A stretch of DNA of 64,000 bases from an uncultured Eubacteriales bacterium (GCA_900545405.1 UQYT01000009.1:1-64000); one strand, 5' to 3'. Counted from the first letter of the stretch, positions 32,542 to 41,498 are shown. Made by a program: numbers and translations. The notes: a model not told the origin generated them from the sequence alone.

Positions 32542-32943
32542 TCAATCTATTAGCCCCAGCTTTCGAAGGCGGCTCGTGATACTGTCGGGACTGCGCTGCA
32601 TTTCCCGGGAAAGATACCGTGTACTCCGGCTGGTGCCGAAATAGAGCCTCTTGAGACGCGCATCATCTGCCTTTGTCCAGGGTTTTCCGGCATTTTGATA
32701 CATGGACTTGCGCTTCGCCGCCGAGACTTCCCTGGCTGCCTTTTTCTCAGCCTCGCGCTCTTCGCGCTGCTTTTTCAGCATGGAGGCGTATGACTCGAGC
32801 GTACAGTGCTCCAGTACAGTGCGCAGCGCTTCCTGCACGAGCTCGTCGGAGCAGCAGTCCCAATGGGACAGCGCCTCGCCGGTGATGGGGTTTATGCCGA
32901 TGCTGAGGTTTTCGACCATTGTCCGGGCCATCAGATCATCCAT
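32542..32943 (-). CDS. Hypothetical protein with Myb/SANT-like C-terminus
   Basis: A 133-residue protein. Its middle is a charged helix (KKQREEREAEKKAAREVSAAK) and its end, KPWTKADDARLKRLYF followed by SRSTRYLSREMQRSPDSITSRLRKLGL, has the layout of a small helix-turn-helix of the Myb/SANT type, so DNA binding is possible. I place the start at the ATG at 32943 after GGGGGCG; the frame to 32985 lacks a ribosome site. It stands alone between convergent and divergent genes. Confidence 0.6.
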   Translation of the reverse strand: MDDLMARTMVENLSIGINPITGEALSHWDCCSDELVQEALRTVLEHCTLESYASMLKKQREEREAEKKAAREVSAAKRKSMYQNAGKPWTKADDARLKRLYFGTSRSTRYLSREMQRSPDSITSRLRKLGLID

Positions 32944-33016
32944 GTCAACGCCCCCTGTTATTTTTTCACAGCTATCATACCACACATCGCAGCACTAAGT
33001 AAATTCTAACCGCAGG

Positions 33017-33056
33017 ACAAACGTGACGCACAGTTGTCACGTTTGTATGCTATAAT
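33017..33056 (+). promoter_or_regulatory. Operator and -10 box of the WYL regulator gene
   Basis: An 11-bp perfect inverted repeat (33017-33027 with 33036-33046, 8-nt centre; arms ACAAACGTGAC and GTCACGTTTGT) covers the -35 position. TATAAT follows at 33051-33056. The placement suggests autorepression by the regulator starting at 33086. Confidence 0.75.
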
Positions 33057-33085
33057 GGGCAAAAAGTGCGGAAGGGGGCGGGGGC

Positions 33086-34012
33086 TTGAGGTTGGACAGA
33101 CTCATCGGCATACTTTCGCTGCTGCTCCAGCGCGAGCGGGTCACGGCGGCAGAGATGGCGGAGCTGTTCGAGGTCTCACGACGTACGGTGCTGCGGGATG
33201 TGGACGAGCTCTGCCGCGCTGGCATACCGCTGGTAACCATCCAGGGGGCGGGTGGGGGCATATCCATAATGGATGGCTATCGGCTCGACCGCACCGTGCT
33301 CACCTCCTCGGAGATGCAGGCCATTCTCGCCGGGCTGCGCAGTCTCGACTCGGTCAGCGGCACACGGCGCTATGCCCAGCTCATGGAAAAGCTCTCAGCC
33401 GGCTCAGGCACGCTCGTGCCCGGCGGCGCACACATGCTAATTGACCTCTCTTCCTGGTACAGGACCAGTCTGCCGCCCAAGATAGAGCTCATAAGCGCCG
33501 CAATTGAGCAGAGGCGGACACTGCGCTTCGCATACTTCTCCCCATCTGGCGAGAGCATACGCGAGGCGGAGCCATATTATCTCGTCTTCCACTGGTCGTC
33601 CTGGTATGTATGGGCCTGGTGCCGTTTGCGGAAGAATTACCGGCTCTTCAAGCTGGGCCGCATGGCGGAGTTAGAGCCGGGCGAGACTTTTGAGCCGCGC
33701 GGGGCGCCGCTCCCCCAGCTAGAGCCTGAGCACATATTTCCCGCGCGGCGCAAGGTCACAGTCCTCTTTGAGCCTCGGTACAAGTGGCGTTTGGTAGAGG
33801 AGTACGGCTCCGACAGCTTTACCACCCGCACCGACGGGCGGCTGCGCTTCACCGGCTGCTTCCCGGACGATGAGAGCGTGCTGAGCTGGCTGCTTACCTT
33901 CGGCGGCGGAGCGGAGCTGACTGAGCCCGAGGAACTGAGGGAGAAGCTCTCACGGCTGGGACGGGAGCTGGCGGAGCGATATTCCAAAGGAGGCGGGACG
34001 GATGGCGACTGA
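33086..34012 (+). CDS. YafY-type transcriptional regulator with WYL domain
   Basis: A 308-residue regulator. The N-terminal helix-turn-helix (RLDRLIGILSLLLQRERVTAAEMAELFEVSRRTVLRDVDEL in overall pattern) is of the HTH_11 type. The middle WYL domain (about 140-220, with PYYLVFHWSSWYVWAWCRLR) and the C-terminal WCX-type extension follow. WYL domains bind ligands, often nucleic acid or nucleotide. The start is probably TTG at 33086 after GAAGGGGG; a second TTG at 33092 is possible. It overlaps the TfoX-like gene by 11 nt, so it heads a four-gene operon. Confidence 0.88.
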   Translation: MRLDRLIGILSLLLQRERVTAAEMAELFEVSRRTVLRDVDELCRAGIPLVTIQGAGGGISIMDGYRLDRTVLTSSEMQAILAGLRSLDSVSGTRRYAQLMEKLSAGSGTLVPGGAHMLIDLSSWYRTSLPPKIELISAAIEQRRTLRFAYFSPSGESIREAEPYYLVFHWSSWYVWAWCRLRKNYRLFKLGRMAELEPGETFEPRGAPLPQLEPEHIFPARRKVTVLFEPRYKWRLVEEYGSDSFTTRTDGRLRFTGCFPDDESVLSWLLTFGGGAELTEPEELREKLSRLGRELAERYSKGGGTDGD

Positions 34013-34337
34013 CAGGGGTTTTGTCGAGTACGTCACGGAGCAGCTGCAGGGCGCGGGGAGCGTGCGAGCGAAGCGGATGTTCGGGGAGTACGGGCTCTTT
34101 TGCGATGGGCTGTTCTTTGCTGTCGTCTGCGCGGACCAGCTCTTCATCAAGCCCACGGAGGCGGCGCGCTCGGCCTTCCCTGACTTGCCCATGGCCCCGC
34201 CATACGAGGGCGCGAAGGACTACATCCTCGTCGAGGACATCGACGACACGCAGACGCTCACGGCTCTCGCCTCGCTCACCTGCGAGGCGCTGAGGGCCTC
34301 GGAGCGTCCCAAAAGGAGGAAATATGGCTGCATTTGA
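34002..34337 (+). CDS. TfoX N-terminal domain protein
   Basis: A 111-residue protein with the TfoX/Sxy N-terminal pattern: RAKRMFGEYGLFCDGLFFAVVCADQLFIKP. In proteobacteria the full-length family affects competence, but stand-alone N-terminal domains in Firmicutes have no settled role. It overlaps the regulator before it and the GyrI-like gene after it by 11 and 14 nt. Confidence 0.85.
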   Translation: MATDRGFVEYVTEQLQGAGSVRAKRMFGEYGLFCDGLFFAVVCADQLFIKPTEAARSAFPDLPMAPPYEGAKDYILVEDIDDTQTLTALASLTCEALRASERPKRRKYGCI

Positions 34338-34956
34338 CTTCAAAAAGGAGTTCCCGGAGTTCTATCTCCCGGCACGCACCCCGCATCTCATAGAGATACC
34401 CGAGCTGCCCTACCTCGCCGTGCGCGGCAGGGGCGACCCCAACGCCGAGGGCGGCGAGTACAAGGCAGCCGTGGGCATGCTCTACGCCGTGGCGTACACG
34501 ATAAAGATGAGCCGCCTCTCCGGCAGCGCGCCGGAGGGCTATTTCGACTACGTCGTGCCGCCGCTGGAGGGCCTCTGGTGGACGGAGGACGGGCTGGGCA
34601 TAGACCTAACGCGCAAGGGCGATTTCCACTGGATCGCGCTCATCCGCCTGCCGGATTTCGTGACGCGCGATGTCTTCGCCTCCGCCGTCGCCTCGGCGGA
34701 GCGAAAGAAGGGGCTGGACCTCTTGCGCGTGGAGCTGCTGCGATACGCCGACGGCCTCTCGGTGCAGTGCATGCACCTCGGCTCCTACGACGCCGAGCCG
34801 GAGACACTTGAGGCCATGGAACGCTGCGCCGCCGAAAACGGCTGCGTCCCCGACTACGCCGGGCGCTTCCACCACGAGCTCTATCTCAGCGACCCCCGCC
34901 GCTGCAAGCCGGAGCGGCTCCGGACGGTCATCCGCATACCGGTGAGGAGGGCGTGA
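34324..34956 (+). CDS. GyrI-like small-molecule-binding protein
   Basis: A 210-residue protein of the GyrI-like (SOUL/BmrR effector) fold: PHLIEIPELPYLAVRGRGDPN at the N-terminus and YFDYVVPPLEGLWW in the middle. Related domains bind hydrophobic cations or antibiotics, and some hydrolyse them. The usual operon with a WYL or MerR regulator and TfoX and DUF3795 genes suggests a small stress or xenobiotic-response unit. Confidence 0.8.
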   Translation: MAAFDFKKEFPEFYLPARTPHLIEIPELPYLAVRGRGDPNAEGGEYKAAVGMLYAVAYTIKMSRLSGSAPEGYFDYVVPPLEGLWWTEDGLGIDLTRKGDFHWIALIRLPDFVTRDVFASAVASAERKKGLDLLRVELLRYADGLSVQCMHLGSYDAEPETLEAMERCAAENGCVPDYAGRFHHELYLSDPRRCKPERLRTVIRIPVRRA

Positions 34957-34957
34957 G

Positions 34958-35509
34958 ATGAAGGGTTTTTCACGGAAAGAGCCGATGTTCTCGCTCTGCG
35001 GGCTCAACTGCGTGCTCTGCGCCATGCATGTCGGCGGCTACTGCCCCGGCTGCGGGGGCGGGGAGGGGAACCAGAACTGCGCCATTGCGCGCTGCTCGCT
35101 CGGGCGCGGCGTCGAGTTCTGCGCCGACTGTGAGGAGTATCCCTGCGCCCGCTACGAGGGCTTTGACGACGCGGACTCCTTCGTTCCCCACAGCCGCAGG
35201 AGGGCCGACCTCGAACGCGCACGTGAGCTGGGGCTGGAGGCGTACATCTCGGAGCTTCGCGAGAAGGCAGAGCTGCTCTCAGAGCTGCTCGCGGGCTATA
35301 ACGACGGCCGGCGCAAGAGCCTTTTCTGCACCGCGGCGTATCTCCTCCCGCTCCCCGTCCTGCACGAGGCGCTGCAAGCCCTCCGGGCCCTCCCCGAGCA
35401 GCCGATAAAAGGGCGCGCCGCCTCCGCCGCCTCTCTGATCAATGCCGCGGCAGAGAAACGCGGCATCTCGCTGAAGCTGGTAAAAAAGCCTAAAAGCCGG
35501 ATATCTTGA
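34958..35509 (+). CDS. DUF3795 cysteine-rich protein
   Basis: A 183-residue protein. The first 60 residues carry many cysteines in DUF3795 order (CGLNCVLCAMHVGGYCPGC, then CAIARCSLGRGVEFCADCEEYPC), a likely zinc-binding fold. The rest is helical. Function unknown. It starts 1 nt past the GyrI-like stop and ends the operon. No terminator is seen before the next gene. Confidence 0.82.
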   Translation: MKGFSRKEPMFSLCGLNCVLCAMHVGGYCPGCGGGEGNQNCAIARCSLGRGVEFCADCEEYPCARYEGFDDADSFVPHSRRRADLERARELGLEAYISELREKAELLSELLAGYNDGRRKSLFCTAAYLLPLPVLHEALQALRALPEQPIKGRAASAASLINAAAEKRGISLKLVKKPKSRIS

Positions 35510-35576
35510 CAAATTTGGCGACTAATCTTACTATAAAGTTTGTGATTTGTGAAACACTATGTCGGGAGGCTTGCAG

Positions 35577-36536
35577 ATGAAGACTGGCGCGGTGATATTG
35601 GCGGCCGGGGCTCCGGGAGAGATAAAGGAGGGCAAGCCGATGATGTGCGTGGGGCAAAAGCCGATGATACGGCACATCGTGGACACCCTCACAGAGCTGA
35701 AGCTCTCGCCCATCGTGGTCGTCACCGGTTACCGCTCCGACATAATCGAGCGCTGCCTGGCCTCCACGGGCGCGGTGATAGTCCGCAACCGGAAATTCGC
35801 GAGCACGGACATGTTCTGCTCGCTCAAGCTCGGCATCGCGGCCCTTGCGGAGAGCTGCGACAGAGCCTTTGTGTTCCCGGCGGACCTGCCACTGGTGAGG
35901 CCGGAGACGCTCAGGCAGCTCATGGCCTGCTCGGCGCCGCTGGTGAAACCCGGCTTTGAGGGGCGCGAGGGCCACCCGATCCTCATCTCGCGGGAGCTCT
36001 TCGGCGCGATAGAGCAGTACTCCGGCGAGGGCGGGCTGCGCGAGCTGCTCGGCGGCTTGGACGCTGATGTGCGCGTGGTGCCGGTGGAGGATCGGGGCGT
36101 GCTGCTGGATGTGAACAGCTACGAGGAATACGAGCAGGTCCTGGCCATGGAGGCCCAGCGCTGCGGGCGCGGCAAGCTGCACGCCGAGTGCGACATACTG
36201 CTCTCGGTGGACGACGTCATAATGAACCGGGAGACCATGCGGCTCCTGGAGATGGTGCAGTACACCGGCTCCCTGCAGCTGGCCAGCGAGCTTATGAACG
36301 TCCCCTACACCCGCAGCTGGCGGCAGATAAAGAACATGGAGCGCCAGCTCGGCGTGCCCATAGTCCGGAGCGCCGCGGGCGGCGCCAGAGGCGGCGGGTC
36401 GCTGTTGACGGAGCAGGGAACGGCCCTCCTCGAGGCCTATCAAAATATGAGCAAAGAGTGTGCAAAACTGTCAAATTGGCTGTTTCAGGAGTACTTTTCA
36501 GATGATTTTGTAGAAAAACTACAAAACGAGCGCTGA
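35577..36536 (+). CDS. MobA-like nucleotidyltransferase fused to ModE-like domain
   Basis: A 319-residue two-domain protein. Residues 1-190 form a nucleotidyltransferase of the MobA/MocA class (TGAVILAAGAPGEIKEGKPMM, VVTGYRSDIIERCL, FPADLPLV), which attaches cytidylate or guanylate to molybdopterin, or a related sugar-nucleotide step. The P-loop LAAGxSxRxG is altered. Residues about 215-315 form a winged helix like ModE or the LysR N-terminus (LLEMVQYTGSLQLASELMNVPYTRSWRQIKNME). I start at 35577 after GGGAGG. Placed 5 kb ahead of a molybdenum hydroxylase, it could both mature the cofactor and control the genes. Confidence 0.82.
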   Translation: MKTGAVILAAGAPGEIKEGKPMMCVGQKPMIRHIVDTLTELKLSPIVVVTGYRSDIIERCLASTGAVIVRNRKFASTDMFCSLKLGIAALAESCDRAFVFPADLPLVRPETLRQLMACSAPLVKPGFEGREGHPILISRELFGAIEQYSGEGGLRELLGGLDADVRVVPVEDRGVLLDVNSYEEYEQVLAMEAQRCGRGKLHAECDILLSVDDVIMNRETMRLLEMVQYTGSLQLASELMNVPYTRSWRQIKNMERQLGVPIVRSAAGGARGGGSLLTEQGTALLEAYQNMSKECAKLSNWLFQEYFSDDFVEKLQNER

Positions 36537-36562
36537 AAATTTTCTTTAATTTCGTGAACGAA

Positions 36563-36597
36563 AGAGCACTGTTCATTTTTGAACAGTGCTCTTTTTT
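36563..36597 (+). terminator. Terminator after the MobA-ModE gene
   Basis: A perfect 13-bp stem (36563-36575 with 36580-36592), a 4-T loop and T5. It cuts the regulator gene off from the transporter operon. Confidence 0.93.
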
Positions 36598-36961
36598 CGG
36601 CTGAATTGCGCAGACTTATTAATCAGAACGATGCAGCGCTAAAGAGGGACCGAATAAACGTTAATTAATTGGCTATCAATCGGATTTTGCCCCAAAAACC
36701 GGCCGTGCGAGCGGTGGGGATTCAAGAAGATTATTCTGATAAACTTATTAATCACTATGTAAAAACCTGCTAATTTTCCGAAATGAATCAAAAAACGCCC
36801 GTTTTGGCCGAATGATAAATAAGCAAATCTTCTTATTGATTGACATTTGATTCACAATTTGCTACTCTATCCTCGACGTCGAAACAGGGGCTCCTGTGAG
36901 TTCAACTCGGATGCGCCTCAGGGCACATCCCGGACAAACAGAGAGGAGGGAACCGGACGGA
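36598..36961. promoter_or_regulatory. AT-rich regulatory region ahead of the transporter operon
   Basis: About 360 bp without a gene and far richer in A+T than the surroundings. The 12-mer ACTTATTAATCA occurs twice (36614-36625 and 36743-36754) and a related CTTATTGATTGA near 36831. A promoter, TTGACA (36840-36845) and TACTCT (36863-36868) with 17-bp spacing, lies downstream. The repeats may be operators for the ModE-like or LysR regulators of this island. Confidence 0.55.
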
Positions 36962-38059
36962 ATGGAAAGGGACAACAAGATACATTGGCTGACGGCGTTG
37001 AAGCTGGGCGGCGCGTTCATGGCGACGTGCATAGGCTCCGGCTTTGCGACGGGCTCGGAGTGCCTTTCGTTTTTCGTCACCTACGGCATAGGCGGGGCGC
37101 TGGGCGCTCTGGCCGTGTCCTTCGTCGTGTACTTTCTCTTCGCAAGGGAGCTCTTCAACAAGGGACAGGAACTTGAGCCGGAGCAGTGCACGTCGCTGTT
37201 CACCTACTATTTCGGCAAGGCCGTGGGGTCGCTGCTGGACTGGTTTTCCGCGATACTCGTGGGCGGCTGCTACCTGGTGATGCTCTCGGGAGCGGGGACG
37301 ACGATAAATCAATACCTCGGCTGGCCGGTTGTGGCGGGCTCGGCGCTGATGGCGCTCGCGGCGGTGGTCACGGTCTGGTTCGGGCTGAGGAAGCTCACGA
37401 ACATCATAGGCGTCATCGGCCCGTTCATGGCGCTCTTCACGCTGATCATCGGCATCTCGGCGCTCGGCAGGGCGGATTTCAGCAGCACGGCGGCAAACCT
37501 TGAGACGCTGCATCTGGCCAAGGCCGCGCCCAACTGGTGGATAGCCGGGATACTCTACCCCTGCTTCTGCATGCTGACGCTCACGCCCTGCCTCCCGTCC
37601 ATGGGAGCCACGGCGCCCAACAAAAAGACCACGACCGGCGCGGCGCTCTTCGGAGTCATTGCCTTCCACCTGGCGCTGGCGGTCGTCATCCTCGCGATAC
37701 TCGGCAATCTGGACATCATAGGCACGGCGCAGGTGCCGAACCTCGTGCTCTCGGGGCTGATGGGCAAGGGCGTGCAGACGCTGTTCGTCATCATGATAAT
37801 TCTCGCCATCTACTCCACGGCCTGCCCGATGATCTGGGGCTTCTGCGGCAAGATCGAGCGCGACGAGAAGTCCGTCAAGTACAGGGTCTGCATCCTGGCC
37901 CTGACGGTCGTGGGCATGGCCTTCTCCTACCTGTTCCCGCTGGGGACGCTGATAAACTTCATCTACAGCATCTCGGGATACGTCGGCGCCGTGGCCTCGG
38001 TGGGCATGGTGATAAGCAACATCCTGAGAAAGCGCAATGCAAAAAAGAGGACTTCGTGA
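36962..38059 (+). CDS. YkvI-type membrane transporter, copy 1
   Basis: A 365-residue protein with about ten helices. It belongs to the YkvI family, distant members of the APC superfamily of amino-acid transporters: GGAFMATCIGSGFATGSE near the N-terminus is the first discontinuous helix. Other conserved stretches are LVGGCYLVML and AQVPNLVLSGL. I choose the ATG at 36962, 11 nt after GGAGGG, rather than an upstream ATG at 36896. A second copy follows at once. With the racemase and dehydrogenase downstream, amino or imino acid uptake is likely. Confidence 0.8.
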   Translation: MERDNKIHWLTALKLGGAFMATCIGSGFATGSECLSFFVTYGIGGALGALAVSFVVYFLFARELFNKGQELEPEQCTSLFTYYFGKAVGSLLDWFSAILVGGCYLVMLSGAGTTINQYLGWPVVAGSALMALAAVVTVWFGLRKLTNIIGVIGPFMALFTLIIGISALGRADFSSTAANLETLHLAKAAPNWWIAGILYPCFCMLTLTPCLPSMGATAPNKKTTTGAALFGVIAFHLALAVVILAILGNLDIIGTAQVPNLVLSGLMGKGVQTLFVIMIILAIYSTACPMIWGFCGKIERDEKSVKYRVCILALTVVGMAFSYLFPLGTLINFIYSISGYVGAVASVGMVISNILRKRNAKKRTS

Positions 38060-38104
38060 TTTTGCCCTTAGGAAGTTAAATTTGAAAGAAAGTGGGGATC
38101 AGAT

Positions 38105-39211
38105 TTGAAAAGCGGCAAAATAGACGTCAAGAGAGCGGTGATCCTGGGCGGCGCCTTCATGGCGACGTGCATAGGCTCAGGCTTTGCCACCGGCTCCGAG
38201 TTCCTTTCGTTCTTCGTGGCGCACGGCATAGGCGGCGCCATAGGGGCCATAGCCATCTCGCTCATCATATACTTCCTCTTCACCAAGGAGCTCTTCAACA
38301 AGGGTCAGGACCTGCCCGCTGAATACCACAACAACATCCTGGCCTACTACTTCGGCAAAATCGGCGGCGAGATATTCGACTGGTTCTCCGCCATACTCGT
38401 CGGCGGCTGCTATCTCATCATGCTCAATGGCGCGGGCACCACGCTCAACCAGTACCTCGACTGGGACCCCCTGGTGGGCGCCGCGCTCATGGCCCTCGCG
38501 GCTATAATCACGGTCTGGTTCGGCCTGAGGAAGCTGACGGACATCATCGGCAGCATAGGCCCCGTCATCGCGGCCTTCTCCGTCATCATCGGCGTCGTGG
38601 CGCTCTTCCGCGCGGACTTCAGCAACGTTGACGCGACGCTCCAGACCATGAACCTCAGCAAGGCCGCGCCCAACTGGTGGCTCTGCGGCATCGCCTACCC
38701 CTGCTTCGCCATGATGACGCTCACGCCGGCCCTGCCCTCCATGGGCGCCACCGCCAACAACCGCAAGACCACCACCGCCGCCGCCGTCTTCGGCGTGCTG
38801 ATGTTCCACCTCGCCATCGCGGTCATCGTCTTTGCCATCTTCGGCAACCTCGACATAGTAGGCGCGGCCCAGGTCCCCAACCTGGCGCTCTCCGGCCTGC
38901 TCGGACCCGTGGCTCAGGGCATCTTCGTCGTCATGATAATCCTCGCCATCTACACCACCGCCTGCCCTATGATGTGGGGCTTCTGCCGCAAGATCACCAC
39001 CGACGAGAAGTCGCTCAAATATCGTGTCTGCATAATAGCGCTCACAGTGCTCGGCATGATCGCCACGCACTACTTCCGTCTGGGTGATCTCATAAACTTC
39101 ATTTACAGCATGTCCGGCTATGTCGGAGCCATCGTCCTCGTGGGCATGTTCGTGAGCAACATGATCCGCAAGAAGAAGGCCGCGGCCGCCAAGAGCGACG
39201 CCGGACGCTGA
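38105..39211 (+). CDS. YkvI-type membrane transporter, copy 2
   Basis: A 368-residue paralogue of the preceding gene, collinear along its whole length and plainly more than half identical by eye, so the pair comes from tandem duplication. The same motifs are present (GGAFMATCIGSGFATGSE, LVGGCYLIML, AQVPNLALSGL). The start is a TTG at 38105 with GTGGGGA upstream. Divergence is greatest in the loops, which would allow different substrates, such as two stereoisomers or a substrate/product pair. Confidence 0.8.
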   Translation: MKSGKIDVKRAVILGGAFMATCIGSGFATGSEFLSFFVAHGIGGAIGAIAISLIIYFLFTKELFNKGQDLPAEYHNNILAYYFGKIGGEIFDWFSAILVGGCYLIMLNGAGTTLNQYLDWDPLVGAALMALAAIITVWFGLRKLTDIIGSIGPVIAAFSVIIGVVALFRADFSNVDATLQTMNLSKAAPNWWLCGIAYPCFAMMTLTPALPSMGATANNRKTTTAAAVFGVLMFHLAIAVIVFAIFGNLDIVGAAQVPNLALSGLLGPVAQGIFVVMIILAIYTTACPMMWGFCRKITTDEKSLKYRVCIIALTVLGMIATHYFRLGDLINFIYSMSGYVGAIVLVGMFVSNMIRKKKAAAAKSDAGR

Positions 39212-39230
39212 GGAGGAGAGAGGAGAAGCA

Positions 39231-40232
39231 ATGAAGCTCAGTAAAAGCATCTATGCCGTGGACACCCACACGATGGGCGAGCCCACCAGGGTCATCGTCG
39301 GCGGCATACCCAAGGTCGAGGGCTCGACCATGATGGAGAAGAAGGAGTACTTCCGCGAGCACTATGACGACCTGCGCCGCGGCGTGCTCATGGAGCCCAG
39401 GGGCCACCGCGAGATGGTCGGCGCGGTCATCGTGCCGCCCTGTTCGAGCGAGGCGGACTTCGGCGTGTTCTTCATCGACGCCGGCGGCTACATAGACATG
39501 TGCGGCCACGGCAGCATCGGAGTCATAACCGCGGCGGTCGAGACCGGCCTGGTCGAGGCGCACGAGCCCGTCACCCACGTCGTCGCGGAGTGCCCCGTTG
39601 GCCTCATCCACGCTGACGTGGAGGTCGCGAACGGCAAGGCCAAGAGCGTGACCATCGTGAACGTGGACGCCTTTGTGTACAAGTCCGACGTCGAGGCCGA
39701 GGTCCCCGGCCTGGGCCATGTCAAGTTCGACATCGCCTACGGCGGCAACTTCGCCGTCCTGGTGAACCAGTCCTATTTCGGCGCGGACATCTGCCCGGAG
39801 AACCTGCCCGTCCTCATCGAGAAGGCCACAATCCTCAACGACTGGGTCAACGAGAACATGGTCGTGCAGCACCCGCTGTTCCCGGAGGTGCACGGCGCCG
39901 CGATGGTCGAGGTCTGGGGACCGGCCAAGAGCCCGGACGCGGACTATCAGAACGTCGTAATTTTCGACGGCTCCGTGGACCGCTCGCCATGCGGCGTGGG
40001 CACCAGCTGCAAGATGGCCATCCTCGTCAGCCGCGGCGAGCTCGCCATCGGCGACACCTTCACCTATGAATCGGTCATCTGCACCAAGTTCAAGGGCGTG
40101 CCCCTGAGGAAGAGCAAGGTCGGCGATTACGACGCCATAGTGCCGCAGATAACCGCCTCGGCCTATATCACCGGCTTCAACCACCTGGTGTTCGACGACG
40201 AGGACCCGGTCAAGTACGGGTTCAGAATTTGA
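39231..40232 (+). CDS. Proline racemase / hydroxyproline epimerase family enzyme
   Basis: A 333-residue enzyme. Both catalytic cysteines of true racemases are present: MCGHGSIG (first Cys, near residue 89) and DRSPCGVGTS (second Cys, near residue 250). trans-3-hydroxyproline dehydratases usually have Thr at one of these, so racemisation or epimerisation is favoured. Proline versus 4-hydroxyproline cannot be decided here. It starts 19 nt after the second transporter and 12 nt before the MFS gene. With the flavin dehydrogenase downstream, it recalls the hydroxyproline pathway, where the L form is epimerised and then oxidised as the D form. Confidence 0.92.
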   Translation: MKLSKSIYAVDTHTMGEPTRVIVGGIPKVEGSTMMEKKEYFREHYDDLRRGVLMEPRGHREMVGAVIVPPCSSEADFGVFFIDAGGYIDMCGHGSIGVITAAVETGLVEAHEPVTHVVAECPVGLIHADVEVANGKAKSVTIVNVDAFVYKSDVEAEVPGLGHVKFDIAYGGNFAVLVNQSYFGADICPENLPVLIEKATILNDWVNENMVVQHPLFPEVHGAAMVEVWGPAKSPDADYQNVVIFDGSVDRSPCGVGTSCKMAILVSRGELAIGDTFTYESVICTKFKGVPLRKSKVGDYDAIVPQITASAYITGFNHLVFDDEDPVKYGFRI

Positions 40233-40244
40233 GGGGAGTTCAAA

Positions 40245-41486
40245 ATGGAAAAGAAAAAAGTCAGCTCGAGAGCCGCGATATGCGCCTTCTGCATAGCGGC
40301 GGCCTCCAACTTCGGTTTCTCTATCGTCTACGCCTACACACAGTACTATGTCGGCATCCAGACCGCCACGGGCTTCACCAACACGCAGCTCGGACTGCTG
40401 CTGACCGTGCTCGGCATAGCCTCCACCATCCTGTATCTGCCCGGCGGCTTCCTGGCGGACAAGTTTGACCCGCTCAAGCTGATGACCATCGGCCTCATCG
40501 GCGCCGGCGCGGTGGGCTTCTTCATCGCCCAGTTCCCGAGCTACCCCATCATGATGGCCCTCTACGTCATCTGGCCCGTGTTCGCCATCCTCATCGCCTG
40601 GAACCCCCAGATCAAGGTCCTGCGCCTCATCAGTGAGGACGACGAGCAGGCCAAGATCCAGACCATCCGTGCCTACGGCCGCACGCTGCCCATCCTCATC
40701 ATCAGCTTCGTCGGCAGCGGCCTGCTTGCCCGTATGCAGGAGGCCGAGGCCCTGAAGTTCACCCTCTACCTCTACGGCGCCTGCGCCATCATCTGCGCCA
40801 TCATCGCCGCCATCACCTACAAGCCCGTACAGTCCCAGCTCGCCGCCGCAAGCGAGAAGAGCATCAACCTCAAGGAGTACGGCCAGGTCCTCAAGATGCC
40901 GGAAGTCTGGGCCATCGGCCTCATCGGCTTCTGCACCTACATCGCCAGCACCGGCGTCACCTATCTCCAGCCCTTCCTGGCCAGCATCTACAACCTGGAC
41001 GCCTCCACCTCCTCCATCTATGCCATCATCGCCAAGAACTGCGCGCTGGTCGCGGCGCCCATCATGACCTGGATAGCCACCAAGAAGAAGGTCCCCGTCA
41101 CCAAGGTGCTCGGTCTGAGCCTGCTCATCGCGGCGGTCTGCTTCGTGCTCTTCATCATCTTCCCGCAGAACGCCAACCTGCTGGTGCTCGCCATCGTGCT
41201 GTACATGGCCGCGGCCCTCTGCATCATGGCCACCTGGGCCATGCAGTTCACCCCCGTGTCCGAGGTCGGCATCCCCATGGCCATCACCGGCAGCGCCATC
41301 GGCGTCATCTCCATGTTCAGCTTCGTGAGCGACATCTTCTACTCCGCCGTCTGCGGCTTCTTCATCGACAACTACGCTCTCAACGGCTACAAGTGGATCT
41401 TCGGCATGACCACGGTGCTGCTCGTCATCGGCGCCCTCGCCGCTTTCTACATCGTCAGGAAAATCAAGGCCAAGGCCCAGGCCTGA
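40245..41486 (+). CDS. MFS transporter
   Basis: A 413-residue major facilitator with 12 predicted helices. The loop after helix 2 reads GGFLADKFDPLKL, the usual MFS G-x3-D-x-R/K-x-G position. It belongs to the group with nitrate- and oxalate-type permeases in overall look, but the substrate is not evident. It follows the racemase gene by 12 nt, so it should import or export a compound of the same pathway. Confidence 0.85.
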   Translation: MEKKKVSSRAAICAFCIAAASNFGFSIVYAYTQYYVGIQTATGFTNTQLGLLLTVLGIASTILYLPGGFLADKFDPLKLMTIGLIGAGAVGFFIAQFPSYPIMMALYVIWPVFAILIAWNPQIKVLRLISEDDEQAKIQTIRAYGRTLPILIISFVGSGLLARMQEAEALKFTLYLYGACAIICAIIAAITYKPVQSQLAAASEKSINLKEYGQVLKMPEVWAIGLIGFCTYIASTGVTYLQPFLASIYNLDASTSSIYAIIAKNCALVAAPIMTWIATKKKVPVTKVLGLSLLIAAVCFVLFIIFPQNANLLVLAIVLYMAAALCIMATWAMQFTPVSEVGIPMAITGSAIGVISMFSFVSDIFYSAVCGFFIDNYALNGYKWIFGMTTVLLVIGALAAFYIVRKIKAKAQA

Positions 41487-41498
41487 GACTAAATCACG

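Noticed and set aside
33017..33046. Same operator as the GTGAC-GAG-GTCAC sites near 25922 and 26787
   Set aside because: The half-sites look alike (CGTGAC) but the spacer is 8 rather than 3 bp, so a different protein is more likely.
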